64,000 nucleotides of DNA from Holothuria scabra (GCA_037179385.1 CM074180.1:27757455-27821454); one strand, 5' to 3'. Shown: positions 48,100-61,539, counted from the first letter of the stretch. A program made the numbers and translations. Notes: a model not told the origin generated them from the letters alone.

Positions 48100-48330
48100 C
48101 ACTAGTCAATTACAATCGGTGGATGCAATAACTAGATGGACGAACTGGTTATTTTATGACTTGTGTCGCTGTCTTAGTATTTATTAAGGACCGACTGCAT
48201 GATCAAGAGGTTAGAACATCGAGAGGTAATTACACGTGATGGATGCAGTAATTAGATGGACCCAGGTAGATAAAACTAACTTGTTTTTTATGATTTCTCT
48301 CGCCGTCTTACCCGTTTCAAGGCCTTGACT
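48100..48330 (+). repeat. Diverged 120-base tandem duplication
   Basis: Blocks ggatgcaataactagatgga (48121) and ggatgcagtaattagatgga (48241) are 120 bases apart. Each is followed by a ttttatgactt or ttttatgattt block and then cgctgtctta or cgccgtctta. It is older than the 36.4 kb duplication. Confidence 0.7.
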
Positions 48331-48893
48331 TAAACCAATTGGTTAGGAACTTACCATCCTAACCCCCCCTACCCCCTTAACTGCATTATATGAATCAACT
48401 TTAAGTAGAAACTTGAAAAGAACTAATCCTTTTTGAAATTGTGGTTAACTCTTGCAGCCCTAATCTATCCATTTCATGCTAGTCTAATAGAGTGATGTCC
48501 ACAGAAAAATTTAGGAAACGAGATAGCGCAAAAAACATCGTGAAGACCAAAACATCCAGCCAAATGACATGGACTCTAAAATATTGGGCACATCAATATG
48601 CCACCTGACGAGTTGTTGGGTAAAAAAAGGTAGACCTTCACTTTCTGTTATTTATTCTACTGTTTGTATTAAAAAATAAAATTAAGGAAAAGGAAAGTTA
48701 ATTATAGGCATTCATTCTCTTCCAATCAGCATGTAAGTTACATGTATATGAAACGTTTAAAGGGATATTCTGATGGCTTTTCATTAAGGTCTTGCAAGAA
48801 AGACAAAAATATTCTAGACCATGTCCTCCAAGCCCTGTTGCAATACTCTTTTCCTAATACAAGATATCTAACTTTAAAAGACTGGTTATTTTT

Positions 48894-49199
48894 ATTTAAA
48901 GGCCCACTTCTCTCACCCCAAACAGCACCAATTCTCCTAATCTTCCTACCTAAGCCCCTCCAACAATTGTCTGAAATTCATCCTCATCCAGATACAATCT
49001 CAGTTTATTGCTTCAAGGTGAGTATAGAAAAACTTAATTTATATTTCAAAACACTCTCAGTACCGTTCATGCTGTGTTATATAAGCTTTGGTACTCTGCA
49101 TTGTTTGAACTAGATGTCAATCAAAGAGCTGAGCCAATTGAGAATTTCGGTATCCCAGTACCAAAATTGTAGTTTGGGGTGAGAGATTTGGCCCTTTAA
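48894..49199 (-). mobile_element. MITE family M1, full copy (reverse)
   Basis: It begins taaaggcccacttctctcac and ends ggtgagagatttggcccttt. Reverse-complement blocks of the 15827 copy follow in order: cctaagcccctcc, attcatcctcatccagata, ctcagtttattgcttcaagg and caattgagaatttcggta. It is intact at the site where the 61350 copy carries its insertion. Confidence 0.8.
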
Positions 49200-52100
49200 A
49201 AATACCTCCATTTTTCAACAAAGCCATGAAAGGATGTGTAATGTGAGCTCACTGTGTCAGATTCCTTTGGTTTTTCTTTATAATTTAACGTCCTGTTTGT
49301 CCTTGAAATTTGATACTGTTGGAATGTTTGCATACTTTTGCCTATAGATCTATCATTACTCTACACCATATGACGGTATACGTAACAACCAATGTTGTTT
49401 AATAGTCCCTGATGTTGCATCAAAATCTTTAAATAAATTGAATACACTTTTAAATTAATGTGCTGCAGTAACACACATATTTTCCGTACGTACACGTAGG
49501 CTAAATCCCACGAAAAATGGATTTCTTTGAAAACTAGTACCGATATCTTCCGAACGCACTATGCTATTGAGATCCAGTTTTCCCTCCTGAAAGAGAATTT
49601 TTCCCGCTTATTTTGAGTAAATAAAATTTGTCTCTCGAAAATGCCTTTAATGGTAGAAATATATTCTCTTTATCAAAAAGGGAATCAAGCACAGAAAAAG
49701 ACCTGTTTCTATTACTCATATACCGTAATAAAATATATTTCGGTCAAATTGGTGCCAAAATTTATCAACAAGATGACAAAATAATAGCTGATTTGAATAT
49801 TGAAGAATGAATGTATTCATTTACAACCAATAATTCTTTCCCTGAGCATTTGGAGTATCACGTGATTGCAAGTTACATCGGTAAAACTTTTCAAAAGGTC
49901 TTCCTATACGCATTAGACTCTAAGATGGTGGCACTGAGATTTGACAGTTTCACTTACTTGTCCAATTTTATTCGAGATCATGGCAATCTTAAAGTGAAGG
50001 AAAAATCTAACTTTAAATAAATATTTTGACCATGTCAAACAAAAATTAAAGTAACAATGTAAGGTCGTGATTCACCTATACATGTGATTAAATGGATACA
50101 GACCTTCAAAGAGTGGAGTAGGGATATACCGTAACGCTTGAGAGAGAAATCCGTGTTAGCCACGGGTCTCACTACAACAAATTCGGATCGGATCCCCAAC
50201 CAAGCTTTATAAGTTTTTCATTTAAACCTTCCCCATCTGTTTTCGTCAAGAACCTAAAGTTTTCCAGCCTATTTAAATACATGATTTTTATCGCAGTACT
50301 TCGAAAATTAGATATTTCGTGACGTCACATTGACAAACAGTTTTAATCAGACTACGAGTGTCCGATAGCAGATCTCTGTCGGTGTGCAGTCACAAAAAAT
50401 CGATTAACATTTCATTTTCATGCACCTGTGACGCAAATGATACATTTACACTGGTTGGCAAATTTTTGGCTCTTTTAGACAAGAGATGGACAAGATTTTC
50501 CATCAAGATATCGAACTAAAAAGCTCAGAACATCGGATCGGAATCGAATTTCTTTCAAGTGTGAGAGCGGCTTGCATGTCTTTTATTACTTGGGATGGTC
50601 TCATAATAACCTCGTTACACATGTACACACATGCATCCTTTACAACTCGCCTCAACGGGACCACACATACAAACCCTATTGTTTTAACAGAAATCTTGAC
50701 GACTTGCTGTAACACGTTACCATAAGGACATATCTGTCAGTCTGTACAGATTGAGCAAAGTCCATTATTACAATCGTTTATTTGTAAAGTTTAACCACTA
50801 CGTGCTTTTAATTATTTAGACAATATTGTTTGATATGCTTAACTTTATCAACCAACGATTTGAGAACAAGTATGCACTAATATTTCTTCTGCTACAGTCC
50901 TACATATTCTACACTCCCCTACCAAATTAAATGAATCAAGTAACCTCTCCCGTTATCTGCGTTTCAGGCTGTACGGCATATTCCTTGTTAAGTCATGTCA
51001 CTAACTCTCTCTTTTATATTGGCTACAATATCATAGCGATCATTTAATAAACAACATTAAAAGGGGAAAAGGGTATTCCAGATTTAGTTTGGATGATTAT
51101 GAATGCATTTTGTCACTGTGGCAGCAATTTTGTTCCTTCTGTTCTGTCGGGGATTGTAGTTAAAATTTAAAGAAGATTTTGCATATAGTGGGATATGGTG
51201 CACCATTTTTCCAAAATGCATTGGTTTCCAATTGTGAGTTATTACTTTCGAAAAGGGGACCTTCTGAACAAGATATTGCGGATTCGTTTAGATAACTTGT
51301 TGAAAATTGAATGGTTTCAAGGCTGTTGCTAAAGTTGTCATTCGAAGTCTACCATTAGGGCGCCAGCAAGATTCGCTCAGCAGCTCAAGCCCAGAATTAG
51401 ATCCCCTCTACACAAGCCCAGTTAAATATATCTTTTCTTTCTTGAAATAGCTGTTTTAATAGTTTCAAAAACTTACTTACCTTCCAAAAATGTTCTTTAT
51501 AATTCCCGCCACAAAGGCATGATCCCTTTTTTACATAAAATGAGAATACATCAAAATATCGTCACCTTTTCGAATAATTTGGTATTGTCAACAAATACTT
51601 TCAAGTTGACTCTTTCAGAGTAAAGAATTTGCCTTTTTGTGTTGAAAAGTCGGTCATTTTGTGTCAAATAATAGGTGATATTTTCAACTTTGTTCGAAAG
51701 AACAATGGACACAATAGGCTATATTCATCCGCAAAGTGATTTGCCTGAGGGGACATGAATTGGTTGGCATGTAAGACAACAGTGATTCAAGGTTAGGTTT
51801 GGTTATGGGAACAAATGTGAACACAGTACCGTGCCTGTGGGGTACCCCTTTCAATCTAACCGCCTATTGTAATCCTATTATACTCCTTTCAAGTCCCATA
51901 CATTATACCGTTCAAAGGTCCTGTGTTCAAATTTTCCTTGGCCTTAAAGCACCGGTTGCCTGGGGCTTTATTTCAAAGACTTACCCTCATCAACGTCAAT
52001 GCAGGTGTGTTAAACACTTTGATATGGTCCTGTTTGTACTTACAGAATGCCACCCATACAATAATCAGCACGTCTTAGCGACCCTGTACAAAGATCCTTA

Positions 52101-53973
52101 GGATTATAGATTTGACGGACTTATATGAAACACACATACATTTGTTCCTTCCATCCAGAGCAAAACACAAGGATAAATCTAGTTTATATAAATTTATATA
52201 TGAGGTTATCAAAATGTTAAGACCAAATTTAACGTACACATCTAAACCACTTGCTCCACCACAAGAATTTATCAAGAGCGTCTCATACTTGATCATATAC
52301 AGAGTTTAAAAGGTCAATAAAAGATACGACTCAAAATGCATGTTGGGTTTGACCAACAAACCGGGACCTTTGCTTAAAGGGGGAGTTTAAGCAAAAGTTT
52401 GATCTTCATATGTAAAAGAAGAACCAAGTCGACACAGTGTGGTGAAATTTCCATTCAAATCGGACATGTATTTTTTGAGGTACCAGTAAATGAAGTAACA
52501 AGATTTGTGTTCCAAAGAGAGATTAAGGGCAGCGGAGATTATATCACTTCTTCACATTGACAAGGATAACTTTGTTTCCCTTTCTTTTTTTCATACTGTT
52601 GTGTTGACCTTAAATTTAAGTTGCTAGGAATAGGCCCTCCCTTTAGGGAATGCAAAGTTTTGTTAAGTGCTCATTCCAATTTGGCAATCACATTCTAATA
52701 CTATATCATTGGTGAGGAGAAATACGGTAGGCTGTAAAGTTTAAAGAAACACAAAAGACTGTCCACCAATGTGAGGATGTGATGTCATTATGTGCTTGTT
52801 TCAAGTTAACTTTTTGCTGAAAATCAGACAACTTTGCTTGCTCATTTTGAAAACTACGCATTGGATTTCAATGCAAATTTTACCAGAATACGTAAAATAA
52901 GTTCCTCTCTAACTTGATGTGACCTTAAACCCTTCTTTTAACTTAAAAAGGGAATAATGTGTGTGGCATTCCGTAAATACCGCAATCAAAAAGACGTTTA
53001 TCCCTAAATAATAACTTTCGTAATGAGTGTCAGTCATTACTTAAAATGGTACTCTCGTAACGACGTAGAAATTCGATCAGTGTCTATGTCAGATCTTACT
53101 TTCGCTGTATTTCTGGTAGCAACCCGGTTCTGACGTTGGATCGACAAGACAAGGACGTTCATAAGATGTTATTCGAACTAAAATCCGACTGTTCAGTTTC
53201 CATCTGATGTTATATCGACTATCAAAATAGGTTAAAAATAATTTCAGACGTCCATCTAACTTCGTATGTTAGTTAGAAAAATACGCTGTCCAAATATTAG
53301 CCGACCGAATCCAGATTTTGTTTGGGGAGATTGAAGGGAAACTGATAAGTTATGGTTTCTCCACGGGTAACTGAGTGAACGGGAATCACATAAAATAAAA
53401 CTACAAGACAGGTCAATGGTATATATAAGATGTAAGTGCTAATTTAATTTTCAGGAACGGATATGGTAGTCTTCGTTATGAATTCGTCTTAGTACGTAAT
53501 ATTTTTACTCTTGGAAAGCTAGGGGATGCACGTGCACACACGACACTCCCACTGTATCCGCCACTGAATTTTTTTCCTGATACGGTCAAGAATCTGTAAT
53601 GTTATTAAAGTTGATGGTTCATTTTATATTTATAAAACTCAATTAGTATAACTGAAAGTCTAATCATGATCAAGTGATAAAGTTCCCTTTGTGATACAAA
53701 TGGAATAATGACGAAATGATCTTTTCAGCATAAAGGTTAGGCATCGGTTCTGAGTTTATGACCGAATTAACCAACTGTTTTGCAAGTTACACTTTGTACA
53801 CTAACAGGTTTTTTGACAACCTGCTCTAAAGTTACTATATAATTTTTTGTTTAAAAATTGTGAAGGACAAACCCCATCTGAATTTGGTGTGCATTTAGTC
53901 CCAAGCCCTTCTTGTCAATTGTGACCGCCAAGAAATTGGTGGAAGACATCAGTGTGATGAATTGTTTTAGAGG

Positions 53974-54106
53974 GCAAGAGCACTCATCCTGGCAACTTTA
54001 CCTAGTGAAGTAAACGGTCCTGTTTCATGATTGGCTGTTGACAGCCATGTGACAACATTTTTCTTCTTCAAATGTGAAATTTACTGCTCTTGACCTTTAA
54101 GTGGCT
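53974..54106 (+). mobile_element. MITE family M2, internally deleted copy
   Basis: It starts gggcaagagcactcat, carries tgattggctgttgacagcca, then tgtgaaatttactgctcttg and cctttaa. About half of the M2 interior is missing while both ends remain. Confidence 0.75.
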
Positions 54107-55424
54107 ATTCGGTGCGCACTGCTGACTGGAAAGGAGGTCAGTTGATTGTTCAAAGCGAACATCTGCTAGATCGTTCACTATACTGTTAATGTTTACAATG
54201 TAGCTAATACACCATGGTATAGCGACCGCACTAGTTTGTATTCTGCATTAGTTCATCATTGCTAGAGCACTTGTTCATTTCGAATGCACAACACACCTGG
54301 ATTCAAAATTTATCCCTTGGGCATGCTCAAAGTTGAAATGGCGGTACAAACGATGTTCAAGTCATTCCGTTTCGGTCATCTTTTCCAGCTTACTTTCAAG
54401 TTTGGGTTATAATTCCAACCGAAACTGTGAAAATCGTTCAGTTTTTGCGATTCTAAAGGAAGAATAATAGATAAAAAGGATCCGACAAAAACAGCTTAAT
54501 AGGGAAGAAGACAAACGGAGATTACGTTTGAATGCATTCGTCGACAGGGTCGTGAAGGTTTCTTTTGACTTTCTTGCATTAAACAATTGATGTTAGTTTA
54601 GAGCGGAAAGACTTAAATTCAAACCACATGAAAGAAACCCAGAGCAGAAGGTCGTAAAGTACCATTTCAAACGAATTTTTGCCGCCGTAATCGTCATAAA
54701 AAATTTTGCTGAGGGTTTCAGGCAAGCGATGTCTATTCAAAAAATTATTTATGAAAACAAAACAACCAGTAGGACTGAGCGAAATCCCAAAAGTGTTATT
54801 TTTAACTTCCCTTTCTTTGGAAGCCATACAAGAGCCAGGGGCTACCTGGTAATTCATTGGAGATAAGTTATTGTAACAGTATTTGTCAGTAATCATGAAT
54901 AACCCCTTGCCAGTCAATCTTTTTGCTGTGAGATTTGCATGTGTCTGGCTGACTGATAATAATGTACAAGAGGTCTCCGAGTTGAAATTTACAGGTTAAA
55001 TAAATTGTTGTAAGTTTTTCTTATTATTATTTTAGGAGACGGTATCCTGGTAATAGGCCAATGGCATGAGTTGAAATTACACACAAATGCATGTTTGGCT
55101 ATTGGCGAATAACATGTCAATTTAGTTTGAATAACTGGAAAGCAGTTTTTGTTGTAACTTAAATTTTCCAGAAAATTACTCTTTCCTTATTCCTTATTTT
55201 TGCTCGTCTTCCGCTGATGCAAATTTCCTCTATTTGAAAGGAAACGGAGGAAGGTGGATGAGATATAACCTGTTAATCGTTACAATTCGTAGAACAAGCC
55301 ATTAAATCTGTAGGATACTGAGTACATTTTGTTCTAAGTCGTTTATATGAATGGGAAGGATGAGTTAGGCAACTGTTTTGACTAAACTAATAATCCATTG
55401 TACCAAAGAGAATCGGACTTGCTG

Positions 55425-55650
55425 CCAGGAGGCACAAAGTTCAACTTCTGGCATGGTCATACCGAAGACTTTAAAAACGAAACCTGCTGAGATTGTGCTT
55501 GGTGCTCAGCACAGGAACGTGGAAGCTCCCTGCTCAGCATAAGCAATGATGCAGGGAAAACAAGTCAACAAGCAACAACTTGAAAAAAGGTCATGACCGT
55601 CTCGACTTAGATCACTTTGGTTAGAAACTGAACCATAAAACCTCACCAAA
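55425..55650 (+). mobile_element. SINE family S1, plus-strand copy
   Basis: Contains ggtcataccgaagacttta, gcttggtgctcagca, cagcataagcaatgatgcag, ggaaaacaagtcaacaagc, aacttgaaaaaaggtcatga and tagaaactgaaccataaaac. These match the minus strand of 45805-46036 in order. A short duplication or insertion splits the tgctcagca block. No anticodon arm can be recognised in the head. Confidence 0.75.
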
Positions 55651-57738
55651 CTAACTAGCTAACAAAATGTATACAAAAGATATGTTTAAGACCATTTGAC
55701 ACTAAAATTCAACGTAATCTTGTAATGTAATCTTAATGATTTTCCTTTTATCATTCCTTACTGCCTTAAGAAACAAAATTTAGTAATCGTAACCTTTTAA
55801 AAAAGATCCAGTTATATGCTCAATAACGACGCACTGAAGGCTACAAAGCAAGTTATCAGTATCGTCCCTTTAATGTCATCGTCAACCTGAAGTAACCCTT
55901 CGTGATTAAGGCACAGAATATTTTTCAAGCAAACACGTAATTAGAAAGCAACAAGTGAAGCCAAACAAGCGTAAAATTATTATTTTGAAATCGGTCTGAT
56001 CACTATAACACAATTGGTCTCTCTTTAAAAAGGCAATTTTGTTCAAAAGGAGAAAAGCTCGATGCGCTGTAGAATAGTTTGGGCCATTATTTTTGCTTGT
56101 GGATTGCTATATTTCTCTTACAAATGAATCTATTTTCTCCGTTTTGGTTCGTTTGAACTCAGAGATTAATACAAACAATGATTGTACAATACGCTGTGCC
56201 ACTTGGCTTCACGCGTGGCTACCCATGCTGGCTCTGTCGAGAAGTATCAATCCTTGTTTGTGTCTTGCAAAGTAACAAAACAGGTTTTCAAAGCCGCTTA
56301 CAGTTATTTTTTTATATATATTCTTTGTAGGCCATTCAAACGAAATAGTGTCGCACAGGTGTCATAAAGAATTTGTGTAAGAGTCACTGCTCAAGAAGAA
56401 AACTAATCGATGTCATTGGCTCTACCGGGAAAGGCGTGAAATGTAATTTCAAAATTTAAAATCTAGGCAGACTTAGGTTTTGTTGGTGGAATATGAATCG
56501 TATTACTGTGGATTGGTCGCATAAGCCCCACTGTCCTTTGGAATTTTGTACAAGTAAAGATTTCGCAATTCCTATAGCGATGTAAGTTTTTTCTTGATCG
56601 TGAACCTATGGGGGTTTACCTGTGAGCTGGTTGAAAAAAAGATAAAACTGATGAATTAGAAGGTTTGTTTACATTCTGGGCGGGATACTTCTTTGAAAAG
56701 AAAAATTTACAATATGTCTATAGAATGTTTGTTTGTTTTATAAAATGCGTATACGTTTGACGGCAGTATAATAGAACAACTTGGGGCGGCGATTAATTTC
56801 GCCAACCGCATTAAAAACTTTTGATGCAATAAATAAAGAATAAATAAAACATACAGGATAATTGGAGGATAGAATGGCTGACTCTTGTGGTAATTTCCTG
56901 TTTCTGCACGTATGTGTACTAATTCACTTTGAGTTTGTGGGGAAGGGGTGGTAGTGGGGGTCAGTACCACAATGCTTCCGATTTAATGAAATTCATTGCA
57001 ACGTCTTTTACTTTTACACGGATTATGTCCCTGAAGAACACATAAACCATTTATAGAGGGGGCTTGATACCACAATTTATTCTTAAATTAACAACCAAAC
57101 GTCTGCTTCTTTCAAGATTTCCAATATCTTGTAGGAGTTATTCAAGTAATGCTTCAGATCAAATGGTAGCTAGTGATTTGATTTTCCGTGACAATAACGA
57201 AGTAACATGATTAGCATGGCTACCTAAATTTTAAGCTACAAGACTGCAAGACAACTTAAAGACTCTCTACCCAAAGATTAACAATGATGAGGTATTACTA
57301 TATTTAACAATTGGTTTATGGTAATGCTTTCTTCATATCCATATAATGCCGACATCCATTGAATATGGGTAAGTTCTATGAACTTATCCACACATTTTTA
57401 TGAATTGGAAGGGTAACTTTTTGCAGACAAACTTCAACGCTTAATTTTTGCGAACAACTTGGAGTGGCAATATATACATCAACATCACTTTAAGCTGCTG
57501 TTGTTTTGTTTAAATCTCTGTTAAGGTTTAAGAATAATGAAATATTATCTTGTACGAAACAGATAGATATCCCTGCTTAGTATTTAGCTTTGTGCCTTTA
57601 TCTATGACGTCCATTTCTTCTTCCATTTCCCTCTTTCCTTTTGTCTCCTCTTTGTTTTATATTGTTTTACGAACGGCTTCTCTGTTTATCGCATATATAT
57701 AGACAAATCCGAACAGATTGTGATGGTCTGGTTTTAGT

Positions 57739-57914
57739 CGGCCATTACTGGGGTCCATCACTTTTAATCTTTAAATTTCCTTCTTTACTTGTTCCATGGA
57801 TGGTTGTACACTGAAGTGTATCTTACTTTCCTCAACTTTACTGAATATGAGGATTTGAAATTCACGTAGACAATAAATGAAGACGATTAAAGACTCATGG
57901 ACCCCACTAATGGC
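57739..57914. mobile_element. MITE family M3, copy 1
   Basis: It starts ggccattactggggtccatc and ends gactcatggaccccactaat, inverted repeats of about 20 bases with a few mismatches. The interior is AT-rich. Relative at 60153-60322. Confidence 0.75.
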
Positions 57915-58311
57915 TGCCTACAGTCAATAAAAACAAGCGCTAATCGGATTCGTCTATAGTTATTGTAGTTTAAGTCTTCATTGTTGTTTTTGCTCTAACT
58001 TTTATAAGGTGGCCTAGCCTCGATAAGCTTTGCTTCTGTTGGGCATCCTTCTCGTTACCTTTTGTAATTTAAGTGATGTCATTATGTTTAGTATCAGAAT
58101 ATGTTAAAGTGGAAGTAAAGAACTTCAAACTTTAAAAATTCAAGTCATCATCCATATTTTTGTATAGCAGTAACGCCAAATACGTTAGCTGGTTAGACAC
58201 TGTTTAAAAGTACGTAATATTCTCGTAAAAATAATCATAAAAAACAAACAAACAAACATAATTAAAGACTTTAAAAACTATTTCGGTATGTGCTATATTT
58301 TCTTTCACCAG

Positions 58312-58520
58312 GTACGTTCGAGAGTGGCTGGGTGCCATGGTTACGGGTGACATAGTCGAACAAGACGAAGATGACAAATTTGTTTTACCGCCACACAGAG
58401 CAGCCTTCCTCGGAGAAAATGGTTTTGGATCTGAACTACTTATTTTGGCTTCCGCTCTTCCGATGCAAAGTAAAGTATTCAACAAAGTAATGGACTGTTT
58501 CGCGGCGGATGGTCCAAATG
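58312..58520 (+). CDS. S-adenosylmethionine-dependent methyltransferase (Rv2258c / R08E5 type), exon 2
   Basis: It continues the gene begun at 33712. The first base completes the split Arg codon, then YVREWLGAMVTGDIVEQ leads into KFVLPPHRAAFLGENG, a stretch beginning LLILASALPMQ, and CFAADGPNG. REWLGxMxTxxI with the following beta-hairpin (DEDDKFVLPP) is the end of the family's winged-helix region. The later helices connect to the SAM-binding domain. The acceptor is tttcaccag and the donor is ATG|GTAAGT at 58521, a strong site. The break falls after the first base of a codon, with 183 complete residues encoded so far. The glycine-rich SAM-binding motif has not appeared, so one or more exons must follow beyond the window. 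Codons are unbroken, with no sign of decay. Confidence 0.85.
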
Positions 58521-58747
58521 GTAAGTTGCTGCGTTTACAATTTAAGTCTCAAGACCCGGCAAATACAAATTAGTTTAACGGTGTCTGAATTGAATAAGTA
58601 TACTGAACAAATTCTGTAAATTAACAGCATGAAGACGAAAAATAAAAGAGATATGTAAAGATTGCAGGAAAAGTGCTGGCAACTGAGTTTCAAATCTTGT
58701 CATCATTTTTCCTGTAATCTATTTGTATTTCTCTATTATTTGTCCTA

Positions 58748-59896
58748 GGCGTGGATCCAAGGGGGGGGGGGGGCTTTACGGCTCCAGCCCCCCTTTTTCG
58801 TAACATCAACAATAACAAATATACTAAAATAAGCATAATGCTTATCTACGAGAATATTCAAGGGGGCTATTTCAGGCTCATCCTTTCCCTCACAACACAA
58901 ATCCAAATAAACAAACCTCGTATGATATTAAGTCCGGGTGAATAGTCAAAAGGGAGGGGCTCGTCCCTTAGACTCCTTCCCTGGCTGGCGTAGACGTACG
59001 AGACAAGGACAGGGCAGCGGAGGGTGTTCAGTTGCGGTGAGAAATAGTTTGCCATTTATCACGCATGAGATGTTAGGGGGAAATAATTAACAGACATGAG
59101 TTCGAGCAGTCACAGACGATTTCATCAATTCAGCGGATCTTTAATGTAGCCAAGAGTCACAGTAGAGAAGCATTATATAGAATATTTTCAATTCCGTTGT
59201 TTAGTTTCCTCTAAAAAGAATCAAGACCATTTAATATAAAAGTGGTAGTAATTTTCTGATCACTTAGCATGTTCCTGTTTTTTTTTTCTTTTCGTAAACA
59301 AAAGTTAAACTTATAGACTGCATGTTTAGTTACTCTTTACAAGCATGAAAACGCAATTTTCGGCCATGAGAGGGATCGTGATCATTTTCAAAATTTTCTT
59401 TACGTTCCGTATGCCAACAAATGGTGGCGCTCCCCTTAGATAGTCTTTCGGGCAAAATTACATTTTTCGGGTCAAAGTATGTTTTTAATAATTTTCTAAC
59501 CACTTTGCAGTTGGGGAACTTATTTTGAAGAGAACATTTTATAGAGCGAAGATAGCAACTGTTTAGATTCTTCGTATGAGTCTGGAAAATGCTATTTCCG
59601 GCCATCTGAGGGTCTGCTTTTTCAAAATTTTCTAAACGCTCCCCGCCAACAAATGATGACGCTCCGCGTAATGCGTAAATGGAATAAGACTGCATGTAAA
59701 GACACAGAAGTTTCAGTTTTATCCTCTTGAACCACCGTCAAAGTCGAAAATATTGCATCATTTTGCATCTACACTCCTTGAAAACGCCAAAATTTTCAAA
59801 GTGGAGGGGTTCCCCTCCCCTTAAACTCCTCCCCCAGGTCGGCGGTCACTGAACACACTGCATGCACCCCTCAGAGAAATCCTGTGTACGCCACTG
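58748..59896 (+). mobile_element. hAT-like element (family H4, copy 2)
   Basis: A left-end-like ggcgtggatccaagggg with G-rich and C-rich tracts lies at 58748-58800. From 59335 the order of blocks follows 27540-28227: tttacaagcatgaa, ggccatgagaggg, ctggaaaatgctatttccgg and a degenerate gctccgc hairpin. Then comes atgtaaagacacagaagttt, and it ends cctgtgtacgccactg at 59896. The right end is secure; the left end and target duplication are not. Confidence 0.6.
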
Positions 59897-60152
59897 GTAC
59901 GTCCCCATTACCCACTTTCTCTAATTTCATGTCAGAAACTAAGTTGATTATAGTCAAATATCAGTAGAGCATTGTTGACTAACGTAAACTAACGTGACTA
60001 TAAGATTTACACTGTTTTGACCATACATTACCATAGGAAAATGACAAAAACAATGATTTTTGGACAAGGGTAGTTTCTCCCCAAAGAGAAGAAAATAACA
60101 AAGATGAAGTAATCATTTACCCCTGTAGTCGAATTCGAACAACCGGTGACGG

Positions 60153-60322
60153 CGGCCATTAATGGGGTCTACCAGCCTTAAATCGCCATAATTTATTTTC
60201 TGCATGTACTTTTAAACCCTCATATTCAGGGAAACTGATGGAATCAACAGGTATTTCAGTTACCATTCATGTAACAGGTCAGCAAAGAAGTTGAAATATT
60301 AAATTGATGGACCCCAGTTATC
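60153..60322. mobile_element. MITE family M3, copy 2
   Basis: It starts ggccattaatggggtctacc and ends gatggaccccagttatcagg, imperfect inverted repeats shared with 57739-57914. Confidence 0.7.
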
Positions 60323-60474
60323 AGGTTATGGACAACTAAATCAGACCACTTGTCTTTTCTACACGTTACATTTTGTAGAACATTGGGGAGTTTTTACTGT
60401 TTGTGTTTTGGTGGTTAAATGAAAGCCTCAAAAAAGAATCTAAAACTCAACTTAGGTAACTCTCTGATAGGATG

Positions 60475-60715
60475 AAAAGTGTGAATTCACTCCATTAGAG
60501 CGTTAATTCACTCAAAGAATAATAAAATTCACTCCAAGAAGAGTGAAAATTCACTCTTTAACGAGTTGCTTTCAGGGATCACTCTTTTAAAAGCAGTTGA
60601 AAATGGTCCGACTCCTTGAAGTCAGTGCACTCTATCACGAATGAAAATTTCGCTCTTTTGAAGTGACTTTTCACCCTCTCACTCTTCTGACGAGTAAAAT
60701 TTCGCTCTTTTTTAC
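60475..60715. repeat. Clustered ttcactc / gagtgaa repeats
   Basis: At least eight copies of ttcactc, tcactct or their complements occur within 240 bases, including the near-palindrome aagagtgaaaattcactctt. It is probably a decayed MITE with subterminal repeats. Borders are unclear. Confidence 0.5.
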
Positions 60716-61269
60716 CACAACAAGTTTTGATATTTTTGGACACAATTTAATAAGAATTTTGTAACAGGTCTTCATTGAGGTCGTTAAGTCACATGCAGTA
60801 TTTTGCCCATTACATCTTTTACTATTGCACAGAATTTGCATTTTTTTTTGTAAAATTACACAACGTATTGGTTAAGAAGTAAGGTTCAATAAGATTTTTT
60901 TTTCAATCTTCAGTTTGATTTCCTTTCAGAAGGAAAGAAAGGCTACCTTTTCATTTTGAAAATCAAATTTGGAAGTGGTTTAATATTTTAAAGTCCATTT
61001 TTAAATAACTTGGGGCTGCATTAGGGGTAGAACAAATAAAGTAGATTGACAGGAATAAGCTTACTTGTGAAAACGTCAAAACAAAAACAAAGGACAAAAG
61101 AGTAAACCCATTAAATGAAGGTCGCGAAGGAGAACAATGTACAGTTTAACTGATTTTATTGACATGACGTGTTGAGAACAATCCGCTTTAACTTTAGCCT
61201 TGGTTATTTGAGGTTAATTGGTTATTTCTGACTTCAGAGAACTTCCGTTGTTGCTATTAACGAGAACAA

Positions 61270-61302
61270 AAAATGTGTGTGTGTGTGTGTGAGGGGGGGG
61301 AT
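61270..61302. repeat. (TG)n and poly-G simple repeat
   Basis: A run of about nine TG dinucleotides is followed by eight to nine G bases. Confidence 0.95.
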
Positions 61303-61539
61303 GAAGATGTTTTTCAACTGCATGGTAACATACGTTATAAAATTGAGTTAAAGCGCCACTCCTCTCACCCCAACTGCAATTTTGGTAGGGGTGTACCTAA
61401 ATTCTCAATTGGCTCAGCTCTTTGATTGACATTTTAATTCAAACAATGCAGAGTACCAAAGCTTATATTACACAGCATGAACTGCACTGCAGGGTTTTTT
61501 GGTTATACATATTGAGCTTTTCTATACTCACTCTGAAGC

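Larger units (their letters stand above)
34053..58311 (+). other. 24.3 kb intron 1 of the methyltransferase gene
   Basis: The phase 2 intron has GT (34053) and AG (58310-58311) borders and a pyrimidine-rich acceptor tract (tattttctttcaccag). It carries the 36407 tandem duplication, three SINE copies, M1, M2 and M3 MITEs, short hAT-like elements and the CTGA microsatellite. Stretches 37.1-38.5, 39.6-44.1, 49.2-53.9 and 55.7-57.7 kb hold only short ORFs without recognisable motifs. No nested gene was found on either strand. Confidence 0.75.

Noticed and set aside
48742..49113. 123-codon plus-strand ORF
   Set aside because: Most of it lies inside the M1 MITE (48894-49199), and the corresponding frames in the other M1 copies are not conserved as coding.
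54579..54917. 112-codon minus-strand ORF
   Set aside because: No motif or homology recognised, AT-rich composition like the surrounding intron, and no splice or promoter signals.
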